64,000 nt of DNA from Epiperipatus broadwayi. Taxonomy: Eukaryota > Onychophora > Udeonychophora > Euonychophora > Peripatidae. The position numbers and the translations under genes were made by a program. Positions 21,990 through 35,462 of the stretch are shown here, in pieces. The DNA lies in assembly GCA_028023455.1 (NCBI GenBank), contig JAQFVV010000013.1:7472411-7536410 (forward strand), in the 5' to 3' direction. Positions within the stretch are counted from its first letter, which is position 1; every line of letters begins with the position of its first letter. The notes beneath the pieces were generated by a model that worked only from the letters and a program-made list of their open reading frames with translations, made no database searches and was not told where the DNA came from.

Positions 21990-24340
21990 CTATGACACTT
22001 TAAAAAAATAAAAATTAATTCTCTTTAAATATTTTTTTATTAAAAATTAATAAATTAGACAATTTTCATTCGTCATACTTGACAGATATGATATTATATT
22101 GTATTATGATTTTATTAGTGTATTTGTTCTATTCAAACATATAACTTCATTTACTGTATTTGTAAAATATGCATAAAGTGTTTTTCTTTTCATATAAATA
22201 GATTTTAATTTTGAAATTCATTCATATTATAATATGTTTATGAAGAATTTATTAAAGCAAATTTTGAAAATATTTTTTTTAATCTATTTATATCATTAAT
22301 TTTGTTCTTAAAATATTTTAAATTAAAATATTTTATTGTGCATATTTAAAAAGGTTGACAAACTAGTTTAAAAGATTGCATAAACAGATGGCATCTAATA
22401 TTTATGGAAACATTTAATATCAATCAGGTAAACATATTTTTAATAACCCTATATTAACTTAATTATCATTTAGTTAAATGAATGCATTCAAAAATAATAA
22501 ACCAGAATAAAACGTAAACAAGTAACACAGATTTTATATGTATAATTCAGCAAAAATATTTTGTATTCAAGTAAATGGGTATGCAATAAGAATTATCATC
22601 ATCATTATATTTCAATGGTATACCAAATGACTTGAATATAATGTGGGATTGTTTCCTTCAGATTATGTAATGGGGCTTGAATTTTGTTTTGAGAATGTCA
22701 AGTAAATTCCATTTTTATATTCTTGTATATTATTTATTTTAATAGCATGAACATATTTAGAGATGAACGATATCCATATCCTTCCCATGGTTGCATTAAA
22801 CTACAATGTATAAAATTGATGCATTTATTGTATTCCCACTTTTAAATTAGGGTTATTGACACAAGATATTTATCAGAAATGAAGAACTGACATATCAGGC
22901 AGTTCTTTTTTATATTCTATTACAATGCTGCAAAGTAATAATCATAAAATGACACTGAAATATCAAATAATTTTCTTTTGCATCATATTAAGTTCTTGAA
23001 TATTTCCTTGTGGAATATTATTGCTGAGCTATAACAAAATATAATTCTTCTCATTATTGTAAATTGAATCAAGAGTTCATTGAGATTTAAATGACCTATG
23101 CATTTCAATCCTAATATATCTTAGATATTATAGCTAACCAATATACTGTGAACAGTTTTTCTACATAAAAAAGCATGATTAGTTAATATTATATTTATGT
23201 TATTAATCATTTCTTAAAATAATTTAGCATATTAATGCTACCAGATTAGCTAATTAAAAGTCTCAAAATTATATCAGGTGAGTGTCAATATACTCAAATA
23301 TTTACATTTTTCTAAACATTTTTATATACAGTTACAATACCTATTAAGATTAATAATTATTTAACATATACATCTAAAGTCAAGTACACCAACAAAAATG
23401 CATATTATATAAATTTAGGATTGAGTTCTATTTTTTTTAGCATTCTTTCCCTCAAGAGAAACTATGTGACATAAACTATAACCACAGTATTGGTTGCAAA
23501 TTCATTTTAGACATTTATTCATAAGTCCTGTACAATAGGATTGAGTCATTCTCAAGCAAAATTCTTAAATTTGCATTCATATAATGTTAATAAATCATAT
23601 TGTTTAGTGAATGTGCTATTATAATAATATAAAAGAGAAAATGAGAATATATTAACATAACTTAATAGATATTGTATTATAATTCATTCATTATTTTCTA
23701 ATTTCTATATTAAAATAAAATTATTGTTATTATTCTTGTAACTATTTGGACTGTCATTCTAGATACACTTTAAAATAATCTCTAAATAAATATTTATATT
23801 TTGCTATAGTAAAGTCATACTCCAGCAAAGTTATTTAATAGCATTATTATGGTATCTCATGTATGAGAATAAAAATGGTCTGATGAACAATAAAAAGTAT
23901 GATAACATCTGACCATGAATATTTGATATATGATATTTTAATTAAAAATATATAGATGTGTAGCTAATAATGATGAGTTGAGCTATCCTATCTCAACATC
24001 ATTAAGAGCTTGGTAGCACTCAACTAAATAAATATCTATTCTCAAATTAACTAATTCTACATATTCATGGGCTATATTACATTCTACATTTTTTATACAA
24101 TAATCTTAATCAATCAAAACAATCATCATCTGCTGGAACTACCAGCTTCAATTTTTAATCAACATTTTTTACTTCTTTCATCTTCACACATGATCACATT
24201 TACATGGTATCATAATTTTTACATACACTATTTGGATTAATACAATATGTATTTATATATATATATATTATAATGGTAGAACTTAAGTTTAAGCTTAGTA
24301 ATGTTATCTACATAAAAATGTTGGGTAGTTGTGAGTTTTC
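21990..24340. other. AT-rich intergenic DNA
   Basis: No supported gene. A small hairpin (agaactg...cagttct) followed by T6 lies at about 22885-22910; it is probably chance. Confidence 0.4.
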
Positions 24341-24947
24341 AAGTAAACCAAGATGGTATCCTATACTTTTGATAAATATGCAAATTTGAGGTCCTATAAT
24401 CAACTGAAGATGTATTAATAAATTAAAACAAAATTAATAAATTGATTGTTAAATTTAAAAAAGAAATAAATACTGATAAATTTCATTATGAAGCCTTTCA
24501 TTTTTTTACTTAAGTTGTAATGCAGGAAATGGTGAGATGCTCTTAATATTGTCATATTTTCATTCAATTCAGTATATTTCTTTTTATCAGCAGTTTTTTT
24601 GGTAAATTGTTAAGATGATAAAAATTGGGGACCTTCCTGTCACAGAATATGATGCAGTTAACTATATTGAAAAATATAAGATCTTGCCCTCCCAAAAAGT
24701 GTATTAATGGCCATAATATGATCACACACCATCAACGTGAATAAATTGTAAATATGTATTTATATATTTTTTCCATTTTTCTGTTAATAAGTTCATCAAA
24801 AAAGAGAAGAAACTGTAAATATTATAATTGATTTTATTATAATGATTTCTTTTTTTAAAATACGATGTTTGCTAGCAGGCATTTTTTTTTGTAAACATTT
24901 TTGAAGGTCCCAAGGTCAAAAATACAGGTTGCCATCTTGGTTTACCT
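24341..24947. mobile_element. inverted-repeat (MITE-like) element, ~607 bp
   Basis: The left end aagtaaaccaagatgg (24341) is matched by the inverted right end ccatcttggtttacct (ending 24947). Homology continues inward for about 30 bp (tatcctatacttttga against aacctgtatttttga), and weaker similarity reaches the word gaggtcc/gggacc. The interior is AT-rich with no transposase. Clear target duplications are not visible, so the superfamily is not assigned. Confidence 0.7.
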
Positions 24948-26353
24948 AATTTTTAATTAATTTTAAAATAATCAAAATAGTTTACCTTATTAATAAATGA
25001 TAGTTTTGAACTTAATATATCGAAATATTATTCTATGTTATTTCACACCAAACATTAAAACTAATATTTTTTTTATTCTAGGATGATATAATAAAGTTAA
25101 TGATGTATATATATTATGTTTGGGATAAATATTAATAAATGTATATAATTAGTTTTATATGATAGTAATAATAAAACAAAATATATATTAATAAATTCAT
25201 TTCTGACCATTTTATTTACTGCATATATTTGAAATATGTAAACATAAACAACATATTAAATTATTATTTAAAGTATTATGCATGTGTATGTATTTAGTAT
25301 TTATACGTTAACATGATTAGACAGCATTAAATTATATATATTTAAAAAACATTATTTTAAAATGTTTAAGTCACATAAAATGGATATTTTAAAGAAAATA
25401 TTGATTATAATGTATAAAATATATAAATAAAGGAATGTCTACATTTTATTTAAAATATGATTTTATATGGTATTTAAAATATATTTTATGATTTTGCTTT
25501 GTAAATTTATAATTTTTTTTATTATTTTAAGACATATTTTATTATTTATTTTTATAAAGATTTAAAAATATATTTTAATGTCACAGAATGCTGATATATT
25601 TGAAAAAACTTTTATTGAATGGATATATGGATAGATTTAACTCTTAATAGGAAAAATTATATAAATGAGTGATATTAGAAAATATATCAAATAATAACAT
25701 AGCAACAGTATTTATGATAATGATCTAAATATGACATCACTGAAAAAATTATTTAAGCCACTGATCTTAGATTGGATTTTCTCTTGCTCATATTTTTCTC
25801 AATAACTAAACTAAAAAAAGTTTATGTGATATTTATCAATAATTTTATTGAAAGTTTAAAATGTATATCATAAGATAATATACAGAAAATGTCTGTTTAA
25901 AAGACTTTCTAAATAATAACATTGGATTAAAAAATCATCATCTCAATGTGATAAATACCAGATTTTATTGCTATAATATACTTCATAGAAATATTTGAAA
26001 GAAATTAACAACTGTTGTTGCTGTTACTTAAATAAAAAGTATTAATGCTGAAAACTTTAATTATGGAATATTTTGTTTAAAAATTTAAAAATGTTATCAA
26101 AATGAATAAGTTTTTAAAATGCTACTAAGTTGGAATATATCTGGATTTAAATTAACATCTTTCTACACATTTTTTAGCAGAATATCTAAAGGATTTGAAC
26201 TATAAATTATTAATTTTATATGTGTATTTCTATAAAATATATAAGTGAATTATAAAATTTTGGTATACATATTAAATATTATTTTTCAATGGAGTTACAA
26301 TTTAACAGATATTCCTTGTGAGTATAAAAGTAAAATTAACCAGGTAGATTATT
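24948..26353. other. AT-rich intergenic DNA
   Basis: Extremely AT-rich, with no gene, RNA or repeat that I can name. Confidence 0.4.
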
Positions 26354-26673
26354 TTTACACATAGTCTAAACTCTCCATACAGTAGTGCCACCAGTGCAAC
26401 CCAGAGTAATCAATGGATGCATGAAGGTTTGTGCATAAGATTCCTATCTAATGCTTATTTTTTCAATATCCCCTGACTAGTTTCTAGCTTGTGGCTTTCA
26501 TCAGTGAAGAGCCTTGGATCTGAGAGTACTGCACCTAGGTGTTAGGATCTAATGCAACCCTCCAGCAACCATATTTAATTTATTAGCTAACTATAAAAGC
26601 TTCTTGCAGCCATTAATTACTCTGGTTTGCACTTGTGGCATTATTGTATAGAGAGTTTAGCCTCTGTGTAAAC
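26354..26673. mobile_element. MITE with ~60-bp terminal inverted repeats
   Basis: The left end (tttacacatagtctaaactctc) and the reversed right end (tttacacagaggctaaactctc) match for about 60 bp, continuing through tgccaccagtgcaacccag against tgccacaagtgcaaaccag. The whole element is about 320 bp with no frame. If the TIR is taken from cacag/cacat, the flanks give TA on both sides, compatible with a Tc1/mariner-type duplication. A related interior segment occurs at about 57320-57440. Confidence 0.8.
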
Positions 26674-29641
26674 AGCTTGTCTAAGCATAAGAAATGATGA
26701 TCATGTGATGTTTAGTAGTATATTTTTATATTCGTTTTTTTTAATGCATGGGTTTCTTTAGTATACAAAAAAATATATCATTACCAAAATTAATGATAAT
26801 TTTAGTTTGTTTAAATAAAAGTACGTTTGTTTATTTTTTCAAGTATGTCTAAAAGAAAATAGCTTTTATGTATAAGTATTTGTGTAATATTGATGAATGT
26901 GTATATTTAATAACATTTATAATATAATATTTTTATGTAAATAAATTAGTAAGTTTATACTTACTGTGATAAGAAAATAGTAAACAAATTAAACATACTT
27001 ATTAAATTTTGAAAAAAAAATATTATGTATTTATTTGACAATTTTTATGCTAATATAATATATTTTTCTTTTTGTTTTTCTTAGTGCATTGTTCACAACA
27101 CATGGCAGTTACATATATAAAGCATTATTATAGATATAATAGATACATGATAATTAATTCAGGAGTTAACTACTTGATAAGAAATATTTTATTTGCTTCT
27201 TAATTTTATTTTTTTATTATTGTTATTATTGTTTATATTAATAAGTTTTAATTTTGTTAATTAAATTGGTTTTCAATAATCATTAGTAATTAAATTATAG
27301 AATATACATTAATATAAACTTTGAGAAACTATATTTTTTATTTATATATAATAATATTAGCTAGACAGAACATTAGATAAGTATTTTATATGTTTTATTT
27401 TAATACCATTATATTTGGCAATTCAAGTAGAGTGTGAATAAGATATTTTATCAGAGGAAAATGCTATTAAGTTTGGCATTCAATATTAGACAATTTTTTT
27501 TAATTCTATTACAATATATATTAATTCTAATATTCTCACAAATAAATGATAAATTCATAGTATTGTTTCTGTATAAAAAAAAATATAATAGCTAAATAGA
27601 AAATAACAGAGAAAAAAAATAATGATTTTAAGTCTTACCATACCCATTTTTATGATTTGATAAAGATCTGAGGAAAGTACTTGTTATTGTACTAAAATGT
27701 CAACTCAGAAATAATATATATATTTAAATTTATTAGTAGTAGTTGCTTAGATTATAGTCTGTGTTTTAAAAAAGAAAAGAGAGAAAAAATGGAGGAATGA
27801 ATGATCTGAATTTTAGAATAATGAGCTTGCATAGGTTATTATTATTTTGTCAATTTATAATCAAAGCATAGATGAATTATATAGTACTTTAAAAAAGTGA
27901 ATCATTAAGAAAATAGATTCAAAATATCATTCCTATGTATATGTGAATGTGTGTAAATTAAAAATAATTTATTGACACATTGAATTAAAAAACACATATT
28001 TCACTTTTATTTAGTCAATATTTAAAAGAAAAGAAGAAAAATAAATTATTTATAGATTAAATAAATTTTGACTTATTTACATACTTATTTTAATTATGGC
28101 ATGCAGCAAATTTGATTACATAAGGAAGTTCTTTTATGCTTGTTTTTAGTTTTGAAGATTAAATAAAAGACGATCATCTGAGAAATAAACAAATTGTCAG
28201 AAATGTTTTTTTGTTTTTTGCAATTGGTAAAATAAGAACACATGAATGTAAAATATAAAAAAGATAATTAAAAAAATAAAAAGCTCATAATTAGAGGAAG
28301 AATCTATTTGATAAGAATCTCTTCTATATTGTATTTATTAGTGTCATTTAGAATTTAACTAACAGCACTCTTCAGTATATTGGGGGAAATAAGCCTTTTT
28401 TAGTCTTCCATGTGTAATAGGCTACTAGTAATCTAAAATTTTATGTTGATCATTTGAAAAAGATGGGGGAGATGATCTGATATACTTTTATTTGAGGACC
28501 ACAATTTTTCTGAAATTGATCAGGTTTTTTTTCTTTTACTTAATTCCTTTACATATTTTACAGTCATTTGCTATCATTTTTCCAATTACAAAAAAAAAAA
28601 AAATCTGATAATTCTTTTGTAACGTATTTAAATTTAATGCTTGAACCATATTAAAAACTGTATTAATTAGATTATGTAAGAACCCTTAAGAACTAAATAG
28701 TTAATATTGCAATTTATTAAGGTTTTGTTCAAATAGTTTTTAAAAAATAATCAAGCAGTTTAATCTAAAAGAAAAAAGAGTTAATAGATTATTTTTAACT
28801 GTTAATTCATTTGATTTTTACAAAGTTTTAAATTTGCCTGAATGATAATCTGATTTTAGTATTACAAAAATTATATTTTAAGTCAACTGCATGGATATTA
28901 ATTTAACAGCACAATACAATGTTATGATGATGCCTTAGTATTTTATTAAGTAATGATTTAAAAATTCAGAAAGATTACAGGTTCAAAATTTAAAGGCTAC
29001 TATATACATTCAGGTTTACCTAGATATTCAAGTGCATATCTTGTGTGAAACTTATAACTAAAGCTAAAATAATTTTTTATTGCTTTATTGTAAATTTTAC
29101 TTAAATAATGTTTGCAAGTTAATCTGTTTGCGCTAAATTTAATGGAGACAAAAGAATTAATTAATGTTTGCATGATCTTTTGTTTTTGTACACATGAAAG
29201 CAGTATACATGTGCATACAAGATAGGTATTTATTTTGAGAGAGAGATTGATGATCAGAGTTAATATGTTTATACTTTAATTGAAAGCAGAAGATTCATTT
29301 AATATTTTCATGATCACTTGTTTTATACATATGGAAGCAGGTCTGCATATATGTAGAAGAAGATATTCATTTTGGAAAAAGGTTCAATGACCAGAGGATG
29401 TTGTTATGGAGTTTACCAAAGTAAAATGTTATTATAATGAGAAATAATGAGATGAGTGCATACAATGATTATAGAAAATATTTATTTGTGTAAGGAGCTT
29501 AAGCCACTTACAGAGACTTACAAAAGAAGTTTTAAATAAGATTTTGTATTGAATCAATTATATTATAATATTAGCTTTACTCGTATATATATGTGTGTGT
29601 GTAAAATAAATAAAATGTCCATTAATTAAAAACAAAATTGT
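26674..29641. other. AT-rich intergenic DNA
   Basis: No supported gene or repeat family. Poly(A) and poly(T) runs are common. Two stretches near 29160-29220 and 29300-29350 share words (catgatc, tttgt, gaagcag), suggesting an old duplication, but I cannot define its limits. Confidence 0.4.
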
Positions 29642-29862
29642 AATTATAAGTGAAATAATAAATTTAACAGTTTACAAACTATTACAAACAATCCTTAAAT
29701 CTGCAGAAGTACTTTCAGTTAATTTCTTAAACCTGCAGAAATACTTCCGGTTAATTTCTTAAACCTGCCTCTGCAGGTTTAAGAAATTAACCGAAAGTAC
29801 TTTTGCAGATTTAAGGATTGTTTGTAATATTTGTAGACCGTTAAATTTATTATTTCAATTAT
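29642..29862. repeat. palindromic foldback element, ~220 bp
   Basis: The left arm, from ataagtgaaataataaat through acaaacaatccttaaatctgc, is matched inverted by the right arm ending near 29862 with few mismatches. The apex holds a 32-bp direct duplication (ctgcagaa-tactttc...ttaatttcttaaac at 29701 and 29733) present in only one arm. RNA from this region would form a long hairpin. It is likely a foldback MITE. Confidence 0.85.
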
Positions 29863-32073
29863 ATATATATAATAGCCATTTCTAATGGGTGAGCTACATG
29901 AGTAAAATAAAGAGAGTGCCTAAATGCAGTAGTTAATTTAAATCAATAAGTTTTTAAGAAAATAAATACAAGAATTATTAAATTTTTTTAAAGAAAGCAT
30001 TTAAGTAAAGAAAAAAAAAATCAGACACATTAAGTTGGAGAAAAAATTACTTTTATTTTGCATATTTTATAATAAGATAACAAAATACTTTTTATTTGTA
30101 AAAAAAAGGAAAGAAAACACAGAATTTTTTTTTTTTTTTAAAAAAAAGTAATTAAAACCATGGTTTCTTATATTTTCTTTGGTTAAAATAATAATTTAAA
30201 CATAAAAGAAAAAGATTTAATCAAGTTTTGTTTTGTTAGTTTTCTGGAATATTATATAATTATTTGAAAATAATTAAAGCATTAAGTAGAAATTTTGTTC
30301 AAGATTCTTATTAAAAGAAAACTAGTTAGATTAAATTGTTTATAATAAAAATTAAATCAGATTAGATAGTTTATGTGCTTTAATTGATAATTCTAATTTT
30401 AAAAATGATACAGTAAAGTGGGGGCAGGTGTGCTTTAGACAATGGCTAGCTTTACTTATAAAAGAATCAGTAAATAGTTTATTTTATCTTTCATAATTGT
30501 TTGCTGACTCAGGCTTATACAGTCTGCATAGAATATGTATGTGATCATTTTCTAATGAATTTCAAGTCCCAGAAGAGCAAAATTGTAATTTTATGGCTAT
30601 TAGTTTTATATGTTCCATACCATGAATAGCTTTCTATCTTGTAAAGTTTTAATTGAAATGCATTGCTGAATTCCCAAGCGTGGATTTATTAGTCTGGACA
30701 CAACATAATCCTGGTTAATTTTTCAAATGACATCCACTCAAAGCCTAAAATATAAAAACAAACTTAACCTGCAAGGGCCAAGAAGTGTTTTTCCTTGTTA
30801 TATATTTTGGTTTTCCAGTAATATATCCAAGGAAAGCATTCTCTTGTTAAGAAGATTGCCATATGTGTGTGGATGGATTTTTACCTGTGCTACATCTACA
30901 AAATAAAGCAAGCTAAAGATTTAAAAAAAGAAGCTATGAATAATCTTCATAATACTAAATGGATAAAATAAAAAAGAATTAAAAGAAGTTAAAAAAATTA
31001 TTTGAGCTCAACAAAGCACTTTCAGTTAAAAAAAACTTACATAGAAGCAATCCCCAAAGTACATGGAAACAATATTAATTACTTGTTATTTGTTTTTATT
31101 GTTTACCATCTAAATTCAAGCAGTTATTATAAATTTTTTTTATTTTTTTTTAATAATAAATTAACCAAATAATATGTTTAAATGTATATAGAGCTATAAT
31201 TAGCCAATGAATATCATTTGTTAATCTGACCTCCAGTACTTTTTCACTTAATTTCTTACCATTCAAATTAGCAAACTATTTACCATAGTGTTGATGTGCT
31301 GTTAATATAATATTTATTTTTTAAAAAAAGTAAAATTAGATTGCCAATGAAACAGAATTCCTTTTACTTAACAGAGCTAATAGTGGTTAAGTGACACTAA
31401 ATATAAAGGGAGTTCAAACCACTCCCATGAATATTCCCATTATGCAAGATGGCATCTTGATAAAAATCTAACATAAATGCATATATTCATGAAGAATTTA
31501 CTTTTTACTTTAATAAGAGTGCTGCTAATGGTCTTGAAATATAGCTATGGTATATGAGTTCTATGTATAATTAGTACTCAGTTTGACCATTCATATAATT
31601 TTATAAAATGCATTTATTCATATTTACTCTTTTGTCACAAATTACAATCATTACGTAACTGTTTTTGAACATGATAATATAAAAATTATAAATCTCTCCT
31701 TTCAGAACAATATATGTGTGTTTGTGTGAAATAGTATTTGAAATTATTTTAGACGATATATATATAAAATAATTATGAAGTTATAACTGTGATAGCGATG
31801 TACAGGAATATTTTGAAGACAAGTGTTTCTGCATTGATGTCTGGGGTAAACTATTAAATAGATGGGGTTGAATATAATAAATAGAAAATTCTTACATATT
31901 AAATGATTGACAAATAATGCTTAGATATATTATTGTGAATTTAATTTTATAGCATTGTAACCATACCAGTTAATTATTTGCATATTAAAATATAAAATAT
32001 TACTACTGATTAAATTTTAAAATTTTTATTTACTTGCCCAAAATATTATGATAAAATTATGTATTAAGAGCAC
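29863..32073. other. AT-rich intergenic DNA
   Basis: No gene recognised. A poly(T)/poly(A) junction lies at 30127-30147. Nothing else can be supported. Confidence 0.4.
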
Positions 32074-32169
32074 ATATGGTACAGTTTTGTGCAAGATATG
32101 GTTAAAAGTTACAAACGAGAATATGGTACAGTTTTGTGCAAGATATGGTTAAAAGTTACAAACGAGAAT
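32074..32169. repeat. 47-bp perfect tandem duplication
   Basis: The unit beginning atatggtacagttttgtgca occurs at 32074 and 32121 with no difference seen. Near identity implies a recent event or an assembly duplication. Confidence 0.92.
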
Positions 32170-32938
32170 ATGTCATCTTCTGTTGTGCACATATATCTTT
32201 TGTGTAATATTTTAAAATTTCTAAAAAGAAGAATTTGGAATAGTATTTTATGGCTTGTTTAAGTCAAAAAGTAAATGAAAATAAAAACTAAGTCCATTAA
32301 CAATAATGAAGAGATTAATATGATTACAGACATTGTAAGTCAAGTTTTGTTGTTAAGGGGTAATCATTACTTGACTGAAAAGAATATGTTTAGAATGAGA
32401 AATAATATATTATAAAATGCATTAGTCATACATTATTCAATACTAACATGTCAATATATTGTATTATTGATTTACATCATTTTGACTATTTCGTAAGATT
32501 AGGAGCAAAAGTACAAGGAATCTACTCCAATCACCTCACTACCTCATTTTACTTTGCAGTTTTCCATCACTAATTTCAGACTTAAACAAAGTGATATAGA
32601 TTTCCAAACAGTAAAATTCACAATTAACTTAGTTAAATTTACTATTATTAGCCTCACATGTGGTGAACACAAATCAACTTAATAACATTTCTACATATGG
32701 TCCCATTTCAAGCCATTAAAAGAATACACACTGAACATCTATATTACTAAAAAAGAGGATCGAACTAATAGTCATTACTTATATTTTCTGTTCATCTTTT
32801 TGAAATCAATCCCTATAAAAACTAGCAAAACTTGCAATCAATAAAGTACCTTTATAAAATCTAAATCACGTGGTCTTTATATGCCACTCAATTCATTTAT
32901 CAAGAGAAAGAATACTTTAAACAGGTCCTTATAGAGAC

Positions 32939-33022
32939 ATTCACCTACAATTCTCTAAAGCATGTTCCATATTTAAACTCATTCACCTACAATTCTCTAC
33001 AGCATGTTCCATATTTAAACTC
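32939..33022. repeat. 42-bp tandem duplication
   Basis: The unit tcacctacaattctctaaag...atttaaactcat occurs at 32941 and 32983 with one substitution (taaag against tacag). Confidence 0.9.
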
Positions 33023-33348
33023 AGTGAACATTTAAATTCTCAAGATAAGTGATATAAAGTATATAAATAGACAAAACACAATATATAGTTTATATTTACT
33101 GTGAAGTGAAACAAGTGGATAAATTGAACACCAAATGCTGACTCTACTTAATAATTAATTTATTATATTAAATAAATAAATTAAATAAACCCCCAATCAT
33201 TATTTTAAACTAAATTATCTCTTTATAGAATTATAATATTGTGATATAAATGAAAAACTCCTCCCCATATTCTTTGGGTTACATTAGATATATAATTATA
33301 TACACACATATCTTAAAAAACTAATGAATAATATTTATAAGAATATTG

Positions 33349-33607
33349 ACTTTCCAAAAGATTAACAAATATTATTATATAAAAATATTTAATAATTAGA
33401 ACACACATACATAGTAGGTATGTGCGATTGCTTATCAATTGCATTTACAATAAAAAAATTAAAGTCATATATCTGGTGACTTTCCAAAAGATTAACAAAT
33501 ATTATTATATAAAAATATTTAATAATTAGAACACACATACATAGTAGGTATGTGCATTGCTTATCAATTGCATTTACAATAAAAAAAATTAAAGTCATAT
33601 ATCTGGT
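33349..33607. repeat. ~127-bp tandem duplication
   Basis: The unit gactttccaaaagattaac...agtcatatatctggt occurs at about 33351 and 33478. The second copy differs by a lost G (gtgcgattg against gtgcattg) and one extra A. Open frames here are by-products of the repeat. Confidence 0.92.
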
Positions 33608-34165
33608 AGCATTAAAATACAGTTATATGATCTCATACATATGTATATACATGTATATATATTTCTTACTTCATAAATTGTATATTATTATATATAGAAA
33701 AAAATTTAAACAATGCCATATGTTAGATAAGTTCACAATATAAAAAAGAGAAAAAAAATATTTCTTTCTGGGGGGTGGGGGATTCTCCATTACAATACAC
33801 TTTGATTTAATAAAATATTTGGAGCTAATTTCTCTTCAAAAGTTCTAATAAGAAAATGTTTTTCTCTGGTAATATACTTCTTTCTTTTTTTTTTTTTTTT
33901 ACAGAAGAAAATTAACACAGATAAACATATGAATTTAAATTTATTAATATTCTTTATAGGATCATTTTTACTAACAAATATGCACTTGAATGAAGAACAA
34001 TGACATGCAAGCTCATAATGCACACAATAACACAGTTTATACTTATCAAGCTATTGATAGCACTCCATAATGATTGTAGCTGTGAAGTTTATACTAGCTT
34101 TTCAAAATTTCAGAACCAAGCTTCAATTCATTTTAGTCAAAGCTTTTTTAGCAATAAAATATGAT
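33608..34165. other. AT-rich spacer with homopolymers
   Basis: T18 lies at about 33884-33901 and a G-rich run (ggggggtggggg) at about 33770-33781. No gene. The frame at 33790-34023 is a lysine-rich chance frame across the homopolymer. Confidence 0.45.
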
Positions 34166-34430
34166 GCACTCACTCTCTCACTCTCTCCCTCCTTTCTCTC
34201 CCTCCCTCGCCCTCTTCATCCCCCTCTCTCTCCCTCTCTCTCTCTTTCCCTCTCTCCCTCTCTCTCTCTTCCTTTGTCTCTCCCTCTCTCTCCCTCTCTG
34301 TCTCTCTCTCCCTCTCTTATGCCCTCTTCCTCTCTCCCTCCCTCCTTCCTCTTTCCCTCCCTCCCTCTCTCTCTCCTCCCTCTCTCTCTTCCTCTCTCCC
34401 TCTCTCTCTCTATATATATATATATATATC
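34166..34430. repeat. polypyrimidine (CT)n/(CCT)n tract plus (TA)n
   Basis: About 245 bp of almost pure C and T on the + strand is followed by (TA)9. The long open frames on both strands (Ser/Leu/Pro-rich or Arg/Glu-rich) are composition artefacts. It sits about 60 bp beyond the 3' end of the minus-strand LINE. Confidence 0.95.
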
Positions 34431-35462
34431 ACAATCTTGAGAACAAATATTAAAAATAATTATCTCTTTTTTAAAAAAAAAAAATACAACTTTATTCAAA
34501 AAGGTTAACAGGATTTACACTGAAAACCAATACATAGTTGCACGTCACCAAACAGAGAGCACAATGTGTATCTTGGTCTGCACAGTCATGCAGTAGTCCA
34601 ATAAAGACTCTTTAATGAGAGTCCAACCATAGATTCAAGTTAAAATGTCCCTACACCCTACTATCAGTCTCTTGTGGAAACATGGCCTCCCAACAGCACC
34701 CCATCAACAAGCTCAATCATTCAAAAGCACTATTTGAACCCATGTGTTTTGATGCAAATGATCAGGTAACAATAGACGATCTCTAGTTTTAGTTTGTTGG
34801 AGAAGCTTGACAAAAATGTCCAGAACTGTGACATTTGATGTTCTAAAGATCACCTTACATCATGTCAGCCAGACCATGAACATCATAAAGATGGAGAGTC
34901 TGATTGATGCAAACATGCCCTTTTGATGGAATTTGTCACAGAAAGGGCATCCCTGATGTCAAGGGAGACCCTTTCAAAAATGAAGACTCTGACTGGAGAT
35001 AAAACTGGACAGAAATGTAGCAGATGAGTAAAGGTCTCATCTGACAAGGCACACAGCTGGCACTGGGGCTTAGCCTCTTGAAACCTCTTCTAGACACCAG
35101 AAACTGACTGGTAGGGAGAGAATCAAGGTTTAACTTTAGGATAAAATTAATGTTTTGATTCCAGAAACCAATATTTGGCCTTTTTGAAGTGATCTATTGT
35201 TCACCCTAGATTGCCTGCCAGAAAGTTCTTTTCCCATCCAGTGTAAGATGGGTCGAGTGTAGCTCTCTGCACACACACTTCCAGAGCCCAGCCATCCATA
35301 GACTAGCAAGTAGAAGTTGCAAATTGAGGTTAAAACTGCTATGGATTTCTGAAGATATAGGGTGGAGACCAAGCAGGCCAAGTCAAATCTGCTCTCTAGG
35401 ACTTTGAGCCTTGGCAATGCTAATGGCCACCACCCTGCCCCTTCAAAAGAGTTTTAACTTAT

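Noticed and set aside
22885-22910. Hairpin followed by a T run, terminator-like
   Set aside because: No pol III gene upstream; such hairpins are expected by chance here.
33389-33598. Frame with an internal repeat of ~40 residues
   Set aside because: Caused by the 127-bp tandem duplication, with a frame restored by chance.
34070-34508. Long Ser/Leu/Pro-rich and Arg/Glu-rich open frames on both strands
   Set aside because: They are translations of a simple polypyrimidine tract; no gene evidence.
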